Counted from the stretch's first letter, positions 1 to 11,880 are shown. The stretch: DNA of 64,000 bases from Symsagittifera roscoffensis (GCF_963678635.1 NC_087063.1:52531074-52595073), one strand, 5' to 3'. The notes: a model not told the origin generated them from the letters alone. Translations and numbers: made by a program.

Positions 1-696
1 CCACAATGGTTTTTTATTTTAAAACCCCTCAAGTAGAAATGACACGAAGCCAACAGAAGAAAACTCTGTAAGCTATGGCTAATCAAGCACAAAAACTGAT
101 CATTCTTTTTCATCGTGGTGAGACTGTGTAATTCAGAGACAGAACCACATAAACTGATACAAAATATACAAAAAGGTTTGAAAAGATTTATTTAACAACC
201 GGTTTTTTCTAGTACTTTTTACATATTAAAGAGGATCTCATGGTTAAATCCAGATGGAGACAAAACTAAGATTGGGGGTTACTTAATGCCCAAATTTTTA
301 CTTTTTAAAAACAAAAACTTGTTACTTTGCATTTATAAAACCTTCTTGTATAAATATTGCATATTGCAGCCTAAACGTTGACAAGAAAAACAACCTCAAC
401 AAAGTGATAAATAACAAAAAAAAAAGAAATTGAGCACGACCCAGTATCAAACTGGAATTGGTTCAACAGAGACCCGACACCAGAACCGGTTAAAAGATCC
501 AGACTTTTACATAAAAGGAAAATTGGAAACAGAACGAGGCACAGAAACCAAGCCTCTGGGTGTTTAAAAGATGACCTAGCAAACGAAACAGTGGGTTTTT
601 CCGAAATTGCGGAACAGTTACACGAACAGAAAAAATGTTAGATGAAACTATCTCACGATATCCCCAAAAATGTTTCGTCCCTGAAGTAATCCTTGA
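1..696. other. No gene recognised
   Basis: AT-rich sequence. I see no recognisable coding region or RNA gene; short open frames here have no family resemblance. It leads directly into repeat block A. Confidence 0.4.
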
Positions 697-1018
697 AGCC
701 GGAATTCAACAACTGGAAGCTTCAGGAGACTTCAGAAGCAACAAATATTGTCCTGTTTTATACAACCCTGCCTCCGAAAAAACAATTGATAACGAGTTTT
801 TTTTTCAATTAGTGCACAGAAGAATTTCTCTAATCTTAAAGAGAGTATCTTTTGAATAGGGAAAGATATCTTCGCTCGTTCATTCAGCAGCGAGATCATA
901 GCGTTTCCCGAAAAAGGCAATGAACAGAAAAGGCGCCAACTGACGGAGAAGATGAGCACAGTCAGAGTTGCAGAGACAATTGGAGGCAGCAAAAAAATAA
1001 AAAGATGTTAAAAGACTA
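697..1018 (+). repeat. Dispersed repeat, copy A
   Basis: This block shares a long stretch with 1308-1540: both begin GCCGGAATTCA and continue AACTGGAAGCTTCAGG, and both end with GGCAGC, an A-run and GATGTTAAAAGAC. Short open frames in it change frame between copies, so it looks like degenerate mobile DNA. The family was not identified. Confidence 0.55.
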
Positions 1019-1087
1019 TATGTTTTCAATGTTCATAATAACCTTGTACTTTAAACATGTTATTTCATACTGTTATTCATGTCGACC

Positions 1088-1545
1088 CCATTAAAACCTT
1101 TAGTTAAACATTTGAAATCACTTCTGACCTGGAACAATTGGATACTTTTGGTAAGCGCTAAAAGACAATTGGAAAAATTGCGCGCACTAAACATTCAAAT
1201 CTGGACAACTTCAAATCCTGATAACTTTCCTAAAATGATGACATATGTCAAAAATACAGCGACAATGCAAAAACTTGATTTTCTTTTAAAAATGGGAACG
1301 ACAAAATAAGCCGGAATTCATCAACTGGAAGCTTCAGGGGATCTCCAAGCAACAAATATTGCCACGTTATATACAACCACCCTGCCCCCGGAAAAATATT
1401 CGATAACAAGTTTTTTCTTCAAATAGCGCACAGGAAGTGCAGCGACTGACGGAAAAGAAGAGCGGAAAAAGAAAATTAGAGACAATTAGAGGCAGCAAAA
1501 AAAAGATGAAGATGTTAAAAGACTCTATTTTTAAAACAATATTAG
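1088..1545 (+). repeat. Dispersed repeat, copy B (composite)
   Basis: The left half (from about 1120, GACCTGGAACAATTGGATACT) matches 2776 onward. The right half (from 1308) matches copy A. Copy B therefore carries both blocks and is probably closest to the parent element. The open frame at 1079-1309 lies across it but shows no known domain. Confidence 0.55.
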
Positions 1546-2739
1546 AAGCCTTGTCCAACTATAGCTTTAAACGTTTTTAAATTTGTTTTTAAAAGCTCAC
1601 TTTAAACTTGTGATTTTAACATGTGATTTCATATTTTTATTCATGTTTTAAACATTGTCTTTTTGAGTGATTGCATTCACAACTGTTCATTTTAAAAAAT
1701 GGGATGAGTTTCAGTATTTTAAATGCTACACTATCATATCAGGCTATTGTTTTAATTGTTCGCACAAAATCCGACTGGTCTTTTGGCTACTGAAACCGTT
1801 CTCACCTTAAGATCAGAGAGACATTTTAAATTAATATTTGATTCAGATTTCAACTGGACAACCTAACTTCAACTTTTAAATGCAAAACAAAAAATCTAAC
1901 TCTTCGAGTTCTGAACGGATTTTTTTTATTCTTTCAGTTTTTTTACATTGGCAAAGGCCAATAGTTTCAGTTGAAATTAACGGATGATCGAGGGAACTTA
2001 TTATTTATCCACGATGCCAGTCAATTGGATTGTGCCTAATGTTTTAGCTTGGAAAGTAGATAAATCCCCAACTGTTCTGAAGATAAAAATAACAAAAGCA
2101 GGTGGAAACATTTTGAATTCCCCTAGTTAAACTAAACCTTGATTTTTTAAGTATTATATTTTGATAGAAAGCAAATTTGTGCCTCCTGATCAGTGACTCT
2201 ATGTCTGCATTCTTTAGTGACTCTAAAATCTTGCTCCTGAAAAGACGGCGGAAAGATTCTCTTCTTTTTCTCATATTTTTCTTGATCGAAATTTACCGAG
2301 TCACTCAATGCTTAAAAAATAAATAAAACTGTTCAATAAATTAAGTAAAACAATCAATATGGACACAAAGAGATATAAACTGAGCTTCAGAAAACTTCTC
2401 AACTGACAACGGGCATTGGACATTGCACCTTTTTCTCGTCGAGCTGAGGTCAATATCTTCTTCCCATCTTCTCTCCACTAACTCTCAGCAAAACATTGTA
2501 AGACAGAAAATTATTAAAACAATAAATTATAATTCCCCTTCCATTGGTAAAAGTTAACACTAAATGAACTGTTGTGCTTAACCTTCAAACAATTCTGTTT
2601 AATATTCATCTTTTGATTTATCTGTTTATATAAACATCAATTTAACACTAGGACCAGATCAGCTATGATCAATGACATACCCTAGCCGAGACTTATAACT
2701 GAAGTTACTTATTGCAACGAAAGGATCTATTAATCGACT
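1546..2739. other. No gene recognised
   Basis: AT-rich intergenic sequence with scattered short open frames, none of which resembles a known protein. No repeat structure was seen by eye. Confidence 0.4.
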
Positions 2740-2960
2740 CCATTGTTACTTTTATTAAAATTTTTAGAAGGAATTCTGACCTGGAACAATTGGATACTTC
2801 TATTAAGCGCTAATAGACAATTGGAAAAGTTGCGCGCAATAAACATTCAAATCTGGACAACTTCAAATCCTGATATTTTTTGTACAAATGATCACATACG
2901 TCTAAAAAAACAGCGACAACGCAAAAAATTTTTCTCGAAAGTGGGAACAACAAAACAGCA
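2740..2960 (+). repeat. Dispersed repeat, copy C
   Basis: Carries the left block of copy B: TCTGACCTGGAACAATTGG, the AAGCGCTAA segment, then GACAATTGGAAAA and CTGGACAACTTCAAATCCTG. Small differences and indels show it is an old copy. Confidence 0.5.
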
Positions 2961-3189
2961 GGAAAATTTAGACATCCAACTCAGTCGATTATTCAACCAA
3001 AAATTTGGTCTGTGAAAAAAACACTATGTTGCTGATAAAAAGTTTAACAAATAGCTGACAAACCACTGAGGCATGGCCATTTTACTGCAGAGCTTTTCTC
3101 GTGCTCTCATAGTTTAAGCATTGCTGAAACTTCCAATTTCAAATTGATTGAATTGTTTTTGACCGATTTGCTAATACTTGAAGTAGAAA

Positions 3190-3690
3190 TCAAAATAAAA
3201 CTGCTCGTATCAGGGCGAGCTCCTTAGTGTTCCAACTGCTTTCAAGGTCTATGAAGCAGTGGTTTTTATTACAAAATGATGAAGTTTGTAATCGAAAGAC
3301 AACTTTTCCAAATTTTTCGTTAAATCTTGCCCCCACACGCAATGTTAAGTAATAAGTGATAGTTTTTGCTCCTAGTAGCCTGGCAATTGTTACAAATAGC
3401 CCGCTTCAATTAATTTGGAACAAAATCTCAGAGCGATTAAATCTCCGCTTACGCATTAAAAGCGCAAAATATGTCGCGCATTAACCCATTATCCCATTGG
3501 TCATCTTTAAGCCATCTTTACTTTACAGAAAACAATCACAGGTAAAGTAACTTTTTAAATTTGAGCTAAATACAACAACACCTTTTGGCTGATATAAACA
3601 AATTTTGTCAAAATTTTTTGGTTAAAAAATCAAAGAATTTCTTGAAGAAAAAAGCGCCAGCACAAATATTTCGTCATCTTCTTCGAAATT
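3190..3690 (-). repeat. R1-family repeat, reverse copy
   Basis: Reverse-strand copy of the R1 repeat seen several times in the window. Recognisable parts, in reverse order, are the GAAGCAGT box near 3250, the AAATCTCCGCTTACGCATTAA block near 3440-3460, TCGCGCATTAACCC near 3474, and the GAGCACAAATATTCCG-type end near 3660. Confidence 0.55.
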
Positions 3691-3967
3691 CGGAAGAATA
3701 AAAAGCCGTTATTCTCTGAAAAACAAAGTCAAGACAGAATCGAGGTATATAGAAACTGGATTTTTATGTATTTTCAATCGAGACGCTTAACCTGACGAAA
3801 ACCTAGTGACGAAAATCTGAAAAAAAAATATTCCAAGCGAAGATGTCGCAAAAATGGAGTGGTCTTTTCCTGAACCGAAGTGCTAAGTTAATAATTTATA
3901 GAAGAGTATTTACATCAAAAATGATTTTAATTTTTTCTTGTTGTTAGATGTCGCTTTCAAAGGTTAT

Positions 3968-4045
3968 TTTCTATATCAGTGGTATAGTGGAAGACACTTT
4001 GGCTTTGAGCCTTGTAACAATGGTTTGACTACCGAGTTCTCAGCG
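3968..4045 (+). other. Possible tRNA-like / SINE head
   Basis: A box-like TGGTATAGTGG near 3979 is followed about 50 nt later by GGTTTGACTACC, which is close to the B-box consensus GGTTCGANTCC. No convincing acceptor stem or cloverleaf could be drawn. A functional tRNA gene is unlikely; a decayed SINE or tRNA pseudogene is possible. Confidence 0.22.
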
Positions 4046-4097
4046 AAACCAAGCACGGTTCACCTATTTATTTGTACCCAGTAAGTTTTCTCAAACA

Positions 4098-4815
4098 GAT
4101 CTGAAATAATTTTTTTCAGATCTAAATTTCAGATCTAAAAAGGGTTGTGAAATGTTTAAATAACGCTTGGATACTCTAAGGATTGGTAATTGCAGATCTA
4201 ATTTCAGATCTGAAGTTTTGTTTTTTCTTGGCTATTTCAGTATCTGAAAAGAAATATATTTCAGATCTAATTTCAGATCTGAAATTTAGTTTTTTTTATT
4301 AATTCAGATTTGAAAGTTGAATGAACTTCACACAATTTCTTTCTTTTTTATTTTTTTTTGTTTTTGATAGCTTCTGCTAGTTACTAGCAAGCACTCAGCA
4401 AAGTCTCAAATTGGATATTTTCGAAAATATGTTTCCCCAAGCGAAAATATGTTTCCCCAAGAAGCGCACTAAAGTAAAAAAGTTGACAAGTTTTCTAACA
4501 ATTTTGAAAAATTCTTAAGCCAGTTGAAGAATGGATTTAATTAAAAAAACCTGTTTAAGAAATTATTCGGATTTTTTTACCGCTAGTTAATCGTAATTAA
4601 TAATAATTGTGTATCGCAGGAACATCAAAAAATAGAAACTCAATTTTTTGCTCGAAATGCGTATATTACAATTTAACAAAGGGTATCTCAGATCTGAGTT
4701 TTTATTTTTCAAGGTTATTTCAGAGCCAAATTGTTTATTTCAAATCCAAATTTAGGATCTGAATTTTGTTAATTTCTTATCAAGATCTGAAATAAAGATT
4801 TTCAGATCTGAGAAT
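4098..4815. repeat. Cluster of AGATCT palindromes
   Basis: The palindromic core CAGATCTG or close variants recurs at least ten times, often inside a larger palindrome of the form TTTCAGATCTGAAA. The spacers are AT-rich. No coding sense was found. Confidence 0.6.
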
Positions 4816-6049
4816 AACTCATGTGAGAAATAAAGAATTTCCTGGTCACCTTTTCTCTAGTAAAGTTACAGGCAAATTGAAGTGCACTCGTTAATTTTCG
4901 CCTAGGGGAAAATTTAATTGGTTTTAATGTAATCTGAAATTCAAAGATTGCTTGTTGTTCCAATTTTCAAAGGAAGTGATGAATATATATGCCTGGAATG
5001 AGTTTTTCATTGAGACCACACCATCTTACAAACTGACCCTATGGTCGCTCTGAAACAAGTTTCACAAATTTGCTAGTTTGGTACTTTAATTGATACCGGA
5101 AGTTCAATACGAATAAACCATGGGTGGCGAAGCATACCGCACAAGAGAAAAAACGTTCAAATTGAGTTGAGTCAAGCTGATTGGTCTTATTAATTTTGTG
5201 CAGTTCATGTATTCACCACTTTATATTTGATGTTATCCAAAATTTATTGTTTTTCAGTTTTTTCTTAGCAAAATTTATTCCATGCTGATAAGGGTCATTC
5301 GAAACATTCAGAGCTTTGTCCTAATATGCGAGCAGTCTTATTCTTGCTAAACAAATGAAGAACTAAATTCCAGCTTTGAATTTCCAAACACAGTCAGCAG
5401 ACAGTTGGGAAAGAGTCAATGAACGCAAAAGAAAACGGAAAGGAAAAAGCTGACTTTGGCTTCAGTATAAAAAATTCGCGTTTTTTTGTAATAATGACAC
5501 TATTAAATCATTTCTGTAAAACTAAATCAATCTTAAATTTCAAAAAAAAACTGAAAAAAAAATTATCACGACCTTTTTAAGAAACTGAATCAAATTGAAC
5601 GACTCTTCAGAAGGGTTTTCTCAACCCTACGTAAAATTTGACAAAAAAAAATTGGGACCTAGTTCTTTTAGCAGACCGGTGTTTTAGCAGACCATTTTTT
5701 AACAGAGTCTAAACCATTAACAAGTCCAAAAGCTAGCTTTAAATGAGACATTGGTAAGAAGCGACCACTGATCATTGTATTAACTAAAGAATTTCAGGCC
5801 AAGACTAAGCATTGTTTCACATCTACCAATCAATTATTGGCCAAATGAATCACATTGGTCTGCTTAAAGACCCAATGTCTCTCTTTTTATACTGAAAGAG
5901 TGATCTGTTTTAATACCAATCGCCTGAAATTGTAACAAAAACCGCAGACAAAACTAACAGCCATGAGCGAAATTTCAAAACTTACTAGCAAACTTAAGTT
6001 TTGTAGAACCAAATTTAAGTCGCCATGTAGCATACGAAGTTTGTTGGGC
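4816..6049. other. No gene recognised
   Basis: AT-rich sequence beyond the AGATCT cluster. A minus-strand open frame that ends in the following repeat has no support as a gene. Confidence 0.4.
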
Positions 6050-6745
6050 TTTTTCCTGTTCGTACCATTTGAAAAATGAGGTGAAACTTTGTATTCGGGT
6101 GTGTTTATTTTTTTTTCTACTTTTTTCTTTCTTTTTGTGTTCCACGCAAAGTCAGCTACCACAAATAATCATCGGAAAGAGTTAAGAAATATATAATACT
6201 GAAGCTCTTTCAGTCGTTATTGGAACGATTTTTATAATTTTTGAAAAGTATTTCCCGGTGTTGAAATCAACCGATTTGAATTTTTTTTCTTCTAATTTCG
6301 AGCGAGTAAAGGGAGCGAGCAAGCTTATTTATGCTTAACTTAGGCATTAACAAAAGCTTTACAATGCTTAATTTTAATTTCAATCGGGTAAAATTAGTTT
6401 TTGGAGATTCCTAATGCCATTTTAAGAATAAAAAACTTCAAAACTTCAAAAAATTTCTGCAAAAAAAATTTGAAAAAAAAATTGATTTTTTTTAATTTTT
6501 TTTTGTTTTTCGAGCCAATTTTTTTTGTTTTCAAAAACTTTTGTCCTGTTTGCCTATTTAACTATGACTGTCGAGTATGCCAAAGTTGTATTTTTGAGTC
6601 AGATACGTTTATCACGCCACGCAAAAAAACTATACTCATTTGGAAAAAAAATTCGGAGATTTTAAAGACTATGGTCGGAATATTCTGTGCTACTTACACA
6701 GACACCGGCGGCTATCCTTGTTAGATCACCTTATAGCTCATTGTG
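6050..6745 (+). repeat. R2-family repeat, copy 1
   Basis: Parallels 8380-9130 in order: ACCATTTGAAAAATG, a T-rich run ending TTCCACGCAAA then GTCAG, ACCACAA then ATCAT, CTTTCAGTC, and later ACTATGACTGTCGA. It is a dispersed, divergent non-coding repeat. Confidence 0.55.
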
Positions 6746-6960
6746 CTTTTTCTGTTCGTCGGTTTTACAAAAACTGAAATCAAATTCCAAAGAGAATTGA
6801 AAAACTCAGTTAATTGCACTGATGCGAGCAGTTTTGTTTCATTTGCATCGCAAAAAATGTGATTACCTACACATAAAAGTTTTTCAGTAACCGATTATCC
6901 TTGTGAATTATCGCGGAGTGTTCCCATTTTTCTGGTTCTGATTATAGTAGAAAAACTAAC

Positions 6961-7105
6961 CTTATTTTCTTCAGCTATTGGTCCTTCTAACACTGTACTC
7001 GCTATGAGTCCAACACTGAATAGTGACAGTCGTTTGGTCCCCTTCAACAGAATTAGAAATTTCGAATCATAGCTGTTATCATCGTCGCCAAAGTACACCA
7101 CTGCA
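6961..7105 (-). CDS. GT43 glucuronosyltransferase, UDP-binding exon (exon 4)
   Basis: This is an internal exon of a beta-1,3-glucuronosyltransferase (GT43), a Golgi type II enzyme that transfers glucuronic acid from UDP-GlcA in glycosaminoglycan-linker or HNK-1 synthesis. The translation contains VVYFGDDDNSYD, equal to the family's VVYFADDDNTY segment with the metal/UDP-binding DDD motif. It is followed by TKRLSLFSVGLI, which matches the conserved region after it. On the minus strand the acceptor is CGAAG at 7106 and the donor is AAG|GTTAGT at 6960. The exon is 145 nt: one base completes the upstream codon, then 48 full codons. The downstream exon carrying the DMAGFAV-type segment was not found. 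The catalytic motif is intact, so it need not be a pseudogene. Confidence 0.85.
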
Positions 7106-7349
7106 CTTCGAAATGGATTTTTATCGTTGCGGTTTGTCTTTTCGGACTCGGCTTTGGCGTATAATTTTTCTACAAATCGTATTCCCGTGTTTCTTTGTGT
7201 TCTGCCTTTTAACTGTTTGTATTTTTGCTCTGTCCAGGCATGTATGTAGAAAAGATTGCTGAAACATTTTGAAAATTTTAAAATCGAGGAAGTAAAATCA
7301 AGTTTAAACAGCTTCAGTGCATTACAACCTTGCTTAATTGCACTGAATT

Positions 7350-7437
7350 ATACCTAGCAGAAATATACCTAGCGCTGGTGTTTTAATTGTACCTAGCAGA
7401 AATTCCGAAACTTCTGCCAGGTCTAGTTAACTTTATG
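7350..7437. repeat. TACCTAGCAGAAAT short repeats with hairpin
   Basis: TACCTAGCAGAAAT recurs, and the last copy pairs with a nearby inverted copy: ACCTAGCAGAA opposite TTCTGCCAGGT, ten of eleven bases. It lies in the intron between GT43 exons 3 and 4. No function is visible. Confidence 0.4.
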
Positions 7438-7784
7438 AAAAGCCAAAGCGGGTTATAATAAAATGATGCCATTTAAACTTGATTCTAATTTCTCCTCCAG
7501 AAAAATTTATGAGTGTGAGTTGGCGACATATCATTATCTACACTAATGCATCGTCAATATCAAAAATCCTTCAACGGTAATAATTTCAGAGGAGTATTTT
7601 TTTTTGGCATACAACTGACTTAAAGGAAATTTGGGCTTTCAGAAGAGTTTCCTAAATCAAGTGTTTTTTTTTCAAAATTGGTTAAATTTAAATTGTGTGG
7701 CATAACTTTAAGTTCAATACCAGAAAAAACGTGACCTATTAGTTAGTTACAACGATTCATCTATGAGGAAATGGACCAACATAC

Positions 7785-7823
7785 GAGCTGTTCAGTTCTT
7801 TATGGAGAACCGCTATTGCGCCC
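7785..7823 (-). CDS. Candidate GT43 micro-exon (exon 3)
   Basis: This 39-nt segment follows a TTTTTAAACAG acceptor and ends at a GTATGT donor. Its translation ends HKELNSS, like the residues just before the VVYF segment in GT43 enzymes (family: about LRE, two residues, NSS). Its phases (one base in, two bases out) match both neighbouring exons exactly. However, the family's conserved stretch between the WIVVEDA exon and this point, including the Q-R-N triad, is missing. The CAG-CGC-AAT-like codons for it occur here in another frame. A frameshift, an assembly indel or a missed exon could explain this. Confidence 0.45.
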
Positions 7824-7958
7824 CTGTTTAAAAACTATACATACAATTTTTTGGAGACACTCGAAAGAAAGGCAATGTTAATATAATCCATCAAAATGTA
7901 ACTCGTCTTATATTGGCTATACTTCTCTAATATTGGCTATGCTTTTGAAGTCCCTTAC

Positions 7959-8147
7959 CCACTGGAGTAGTCTTGCAGGTATCTTAGCACCAAGGGGTTG
8001 GTCTGGTTCGCATCCTCAACCACAATCCAGTCACAGTTGGGTACTAGCTGTAGAGTCTGTTTAGTCCGCAGTAGATCTGGAATCTGACTGGATCTGTTGT
8101 AAGTTGGCGTGATCATTATCAGTCGATTATCTGTCTGCTTAGCTCGG
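7959..8147 (-). CDS. GT43 glucuronosyltransferase, N-terminal catalytic exon (exon 2)
   Basis: The exon encodes the start of the GT43 catalytic domain. LIMITPTYNRSSQ matches the family's ITPTY-R-Q motif, and VPNCDWIVVEDA matches the nearly invariant WIVVEDA. The minus-strand acceptor is CTTTTTTCAG at 8148. The donor is CAGTGG|GTAAGG at 7958. The exon is 189 nt (1 + 62 codons + 2). The leading base completes the codon left by the exon ending at 27618, so the two exons join in frame across 19.5 kb. Family assignment is firm. Whether the enzyme acts on proteoglycan linker or on other galactosides cannot be told from this part. Confidence 0.9.
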
Positions 8148-8379
8148 CTGAAAAAAGGTCATTTATGGAAGTAACTGGGTTCAGGGGAGGATTTAGGCTG
8201 GATGAGGCAGCCTATTCCTTTAGTAGTTAGGTTCACTCAGAGCCTAGTGATTCCCACCCTTGGTACTAAATAACAGCTTCCATTTTCTCCTTCTACAACT
8301 TTTTCAAACAATTTTGCAAACTACGCTCCCCGAGAAGAATCCACCAATGACGAGTTTGTGCGTTAAAAAAGTTTGCGGT

Positions 8380-9130
8380 TATTGTTCGGACCATTTGAAA
8401 AATGTGAAGGAATTTTTTGGAAGAACTTTCTGGAGTAATTTTGTAATCAGGAGGAAATTTGTATTGGAGGAACTTTTTATTTTTATATTGTGTTTTAGCT
8501 TTTTTCTTTTTTTTCTTTTTGTTTTCCACGCAAAATCAGGTACCACAAAAAATCATTGAAATGGGTCAAACTTGATTCATGTTGAACACCTTTCAGTCAT
8601 GATTTGAACAACATTGAAAAAATTTTCTCAGTGTCAATGACAAAATGGTTTGGAATTTTTGAATTTTCTTTGGGTTTTGGTCTCTTTACGTGTTAATGAG
8701 GTTTGTCAAAACATAATTTGCAGGCTTACAATAGCTTATTTAAGGTTAATTTAAGCCGTGAAAACTTCTTTTTACTCGAGTAACGTTAGTGTTTGAAAAT
8801 TTTAAGCACCATTTTGGGAATCCAAAAATTCAACACCGTTTTAGGAATCAAAAATACTCCAGCAAAAAAAAACCTAAAATATTTATCAACTTTTTTCTAC
8901 GTTTTTGGTTTCGTATTTTTAGTAATTTTTCAACACAAACTGTTTTCTAATAGCTCTTTTTGACTATGACTATCGAATATAGCTACATTATATTTTTTCG
9001 TTCAGATCTTACTAAGACACCACACAGAATAAACGACACTGAGCTTAGAAAAAAGTCATTTTTCTAAGATTATGGTCAGAACACTATGTGCAATTTGCAC
9101 AATAACCGGCGATTGTTGTTCTACCCAAAA
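8380..9130 (+). repeat. R2-family repeat, copy 2
   Basis: Same block order as 6050-6745: GGACCATTTGAAAAATG, a T-rich run, TTTTCCACGCAAAATCAGG, ACCACAAAAAATCAT, and later GACTATGACTATCGA. Open frames crossing it are by-products of the repeat. It lies in GT43 intron 1, upstream of exon 2. Confidence 0.55.
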
Positions 9131-9829
9131 AATATTAACGGAAAATTGTTTGCATGCATAATGTTACGTTACTGAGTTGCAGAAAGGAACTTGGTTCATT
9201 TCTCAAAAACTTTTTTTTCAGAAAACCCGTTCAGCAATGAAATTTTACGTCCAAAAAATGAAATCAAAAACCTTTTGTTAAAGCAAAAAACACTTATAAC
9301 TCAGGAATTTTTGCAATTTCAGCTCAAACGATTTATTAAAAATTCGATAGGGCGACAATTTGCAACTTGCGGCATTTGGTAATCAGCGACAAATCGTAAC
9401 GAGGGACAGTTCTTAACAACGCTACGCCTCGTTGCGCTTAAATCCGACACGAAAGGAATACTGCGGGTGAATAAGTGTGTCCCCGGTAAACATACTGTTA
9501 CGACGTGTTGCTTGTTACGAGTCGTCACCTGTTCTGAATTTTCGCGTCACAAAAAGTTCTACCTGAGATTTTTCAAAGTGGTTCAATTTCCTTTCTTGAA
9601 TGTTTAAAAAAATCCAAGAAGATGAATGGTTTTTATTTTAAGCTAAGTCTAAGAATTGATTTGTCAACAAAATGGAAGTTTCAATTGGATTTGTGATATG
9701 AATCTTTGAAATATTTAATTTGATAACTTGACTTTACCAAAAATATATTTTGTAAGGCCCACCAATTAAACATTGCTCGATTGAGAAAGTCAATGAAAAG
9801 AGTTCTTGGTTTCTTAAACTGTTAAAAGA
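9131..9829. other. No gene recognised
   Basis: Part of GT43 intron 1. The stretch at 9380-9530 is richer in CG dinucleotides (GTAACGAGG, GTTACGACG) than its surroundings, but no encoded RNA or protein was recognised. Confidence 0.35.
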
Positions 9830-10250
9830 TGCAAAAAAAAAATTGGAATCTTTGACTTTTGTTCCGATTTTTGCAACGAAAGAGACGGAATATTTGTGCT
9901 CGAGGTTGTTATTTTTCCTTCAGACAAAATTTGATTTTTCAACTAGCCATTTTTGACGGGATTTTTTAATATCATGCAAGAAGTATTGTTGTACTGAGCT
10001 TAAATTTGAAATTTTTTTACCATTGATCTTTAAAGTTATGGGGGTTTAGAAATGGCCATTTTGGCCATTTTGGAACAATTAACGCGCAAGAAAGTTCGCG
10101 CTATTAACGCGTAAGCGGAGATTTGAACCCTCATAGAAAACTTTCCAAATTGGTTGAAACAGGCTATTTGTCATAATTTTTGCGTTACTTGGAGCAAAAC
10201 TTACTACTTTGTACTTTAAAAGGCATTTGGGGTTATGATTTTAAACTTTA
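9830..10250 (+). repeat. R1-family repeat, forward copy
   Basis: Contains the R1 order: TTTGCAACGAAAGAGACGGAA, GTGCTCGAGG, CTTCAGACAAAAT, AACTAGCCATTTTTGACG, ATATCAT, then CAATTAACGCGCAAG, CGCTATTAACGCGTAAGCGG and CAAATTGGTTGAA. It is a short AT-rich dispersed repeat without coding capacity. Confidence 0.65.
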
Positions 10251-10604
10251 AAATTAGCGTTTGTAGTGATGATTTTAATAAACGGGCTATCTTGCTACTT
10301 TTCAATTTTGTTTCCTAATTTTCCCCACAACACGCTATTTTAAGAGAAAGTGATATATTTTGCGTGTGGTACGTATTAAAAAACTAGCAAAATGCTTGCT
10401 TCAGTCAAATCTGGAAAAATGAATTTGCCACAAACAATTTTTTAGCATATATCAGATCAAGTGTCAATCATCTCAAAATGAATTATTCCATCAAAACAAT
10501 CCCAAAATCATTCTTCTTTTACTATAAAACAAATTAACACAGATGAAATGTTTAGGACAGCTTGAGGACAAATATTCTTTCACTTTTATCGCATTTTGGA
10601 ACCA
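10251..10604. other. No gene recognised
   Basis: AT-rich spacer between a forward and a reverse R1 copy. It is probably decayed repeat DNA; nothing else was seen. Confidence 0.35.
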
Positions 10605-11160
10605 GAATCAAATTAAACAAGACTATTTGTATAAAGGCAAAACCCTGAACGACCCACTGCCTTCTAAAGTATATGGAGCAGTAATAAAATGAAAAAAGTA
10701 AATATAAAAAAAATTATATGAACAAGTTTTTTGTCAAATTTGAGACTTTTTGTGAGAATCATCACCCCACGTGCCATATAAAGTACAGCGTGATAAAATT
10801 TCGCTCCTAATAACAAATCAATTATGACAAAAAAAGCTTCCTTAAATCAATTTGGAACGGTTTCTGAGCCGGATTTAATCGCAGTTTACGCGTTAATCGC
10901 GCGAAATGTATCACGCTTTAATTGTCCCAAAATGGCCAAACTGGTGATCTTTAAACCTCCATATTTTTATGAAAAATTATCACAGGTTAGTTTTATTCCA
11001 TATTTAAGCTCAAAACAACAAGATCTGTCAAATATTATAAGAGAAATTATCAAAAAATTGCTAATTTAAAAGTCGAAATTTGTCTGAAGCAAAAAAAGCC
11101 CACCCCGAGCACGAATATTCCGTTGATTTGCTTACGAAAGTCAGAGCAATTATTACAAGA
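10605..11160 (-). repeat. R1-family repeat, reverse copy
   Basis: Reverse copy with the parts in opposite order: AAGGCAAAACCCTGAA, TATGGAGCAGTAATA, CACCCCACGTGCC, TTTACGCGTTAATCGCGCG, AATTGTCCCAAAATGGCC and CGAGCACGAATATTCCG. The 81-codon open frame at 10824-11069 lies inside it and is a by-product. Confidence 0.65.
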
Positions 11161-11479
11161 TTGATTGTAGATCAGGACAAAACAAGGAAGGCTATGATGT
11201 CCCTTTGAAAATGAGGAAAAGACTTTCATCTTAATATGAAGAAAATTTGAAGAACATTTTTGTTCCAATTGTCCCTCACACGTTAGAAAGAAACCAAAAG
11301 TCTCGGATCTTATTGGTGTGACTCTTTTTGAGTCTTGCATCATATAGGTGTGACTTAATTCCTGGCCTCAATTGATCTTTACTTATTCCATTTGACAGCT
11401 TTTGCGTGGAATAAAAGCGCAACATATACCGAAGCAGTTTTAACCATTTTCAAAACCGCATAATTTAACAAGGAATAAT

Positions 11480-11880
11480 CACAAGGAGTTTTGTTCCGAC
11501 TTTCTTATCGAAAGTAACGGAATGATTTTGCTCGGGTGGGTTTTTTTTCTTCAGACAAAATTCGATTTTTTAACTAGCGTTTTTTGACAGAATTTTTTAT
11601 ATCATTCGAAAAGTTATGTTGTTTCGAATGATATGAAAAATCATTTTCATATAGTTATGAGGGTTAAAGAATGCCATTTTGGCCCGTTTGGGACAATTAA
11701 CGCGGGTTATATTTCGCGCTATTAACGCGTCGGTGGAGATGTGATCCGTCTTAGAAATTGTTCCAAATTGGTTGAAGGAAGCTTATATGCCATAATTTAT
11801 TTGTTAATAGGTGCAAAATCTACAACTTTGTACCTAATATTACGTGTGGGTGGATGATTCTCACAAAAAGTCTCAAATTT
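11480..11880 (+). repeat. R1-family repeat, forward copy
   Basis: Forward copy: GTTCCGACTTTCTTATCG, ATTTTGCTCGGGTGG, TTCAGACAAAATTCG, GGGACAATTAACGCGGG, CGCTATTAACGCGTCGG, CCAAATTGGTTGAAGG and ATTACGTGTGGGTGGATG. It lies tail-to-tail with the reverse copies on both sides. Confidence 0.65.

Noticed and set aside
3968-4045. A complete tRNA gene.
   Set aside because: Box-like motifs are present, but no cloverleaf could be drawn by hand.
5887-6162. Minus-strand open frame with a MAVSF segment, considered as the next GT43 exon (family DMAGFAV).
   Set aside because: The resemblance is only a few residues, the phase and acceptor do not fit after the exon ending at 6961, and the region belongs to the R2 repeat.
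10824-11069. 81-codon open frame as a gene.
   Set aside because: It lies inside a reverse copy of the R1 repeat and is not kept open in the other copies.
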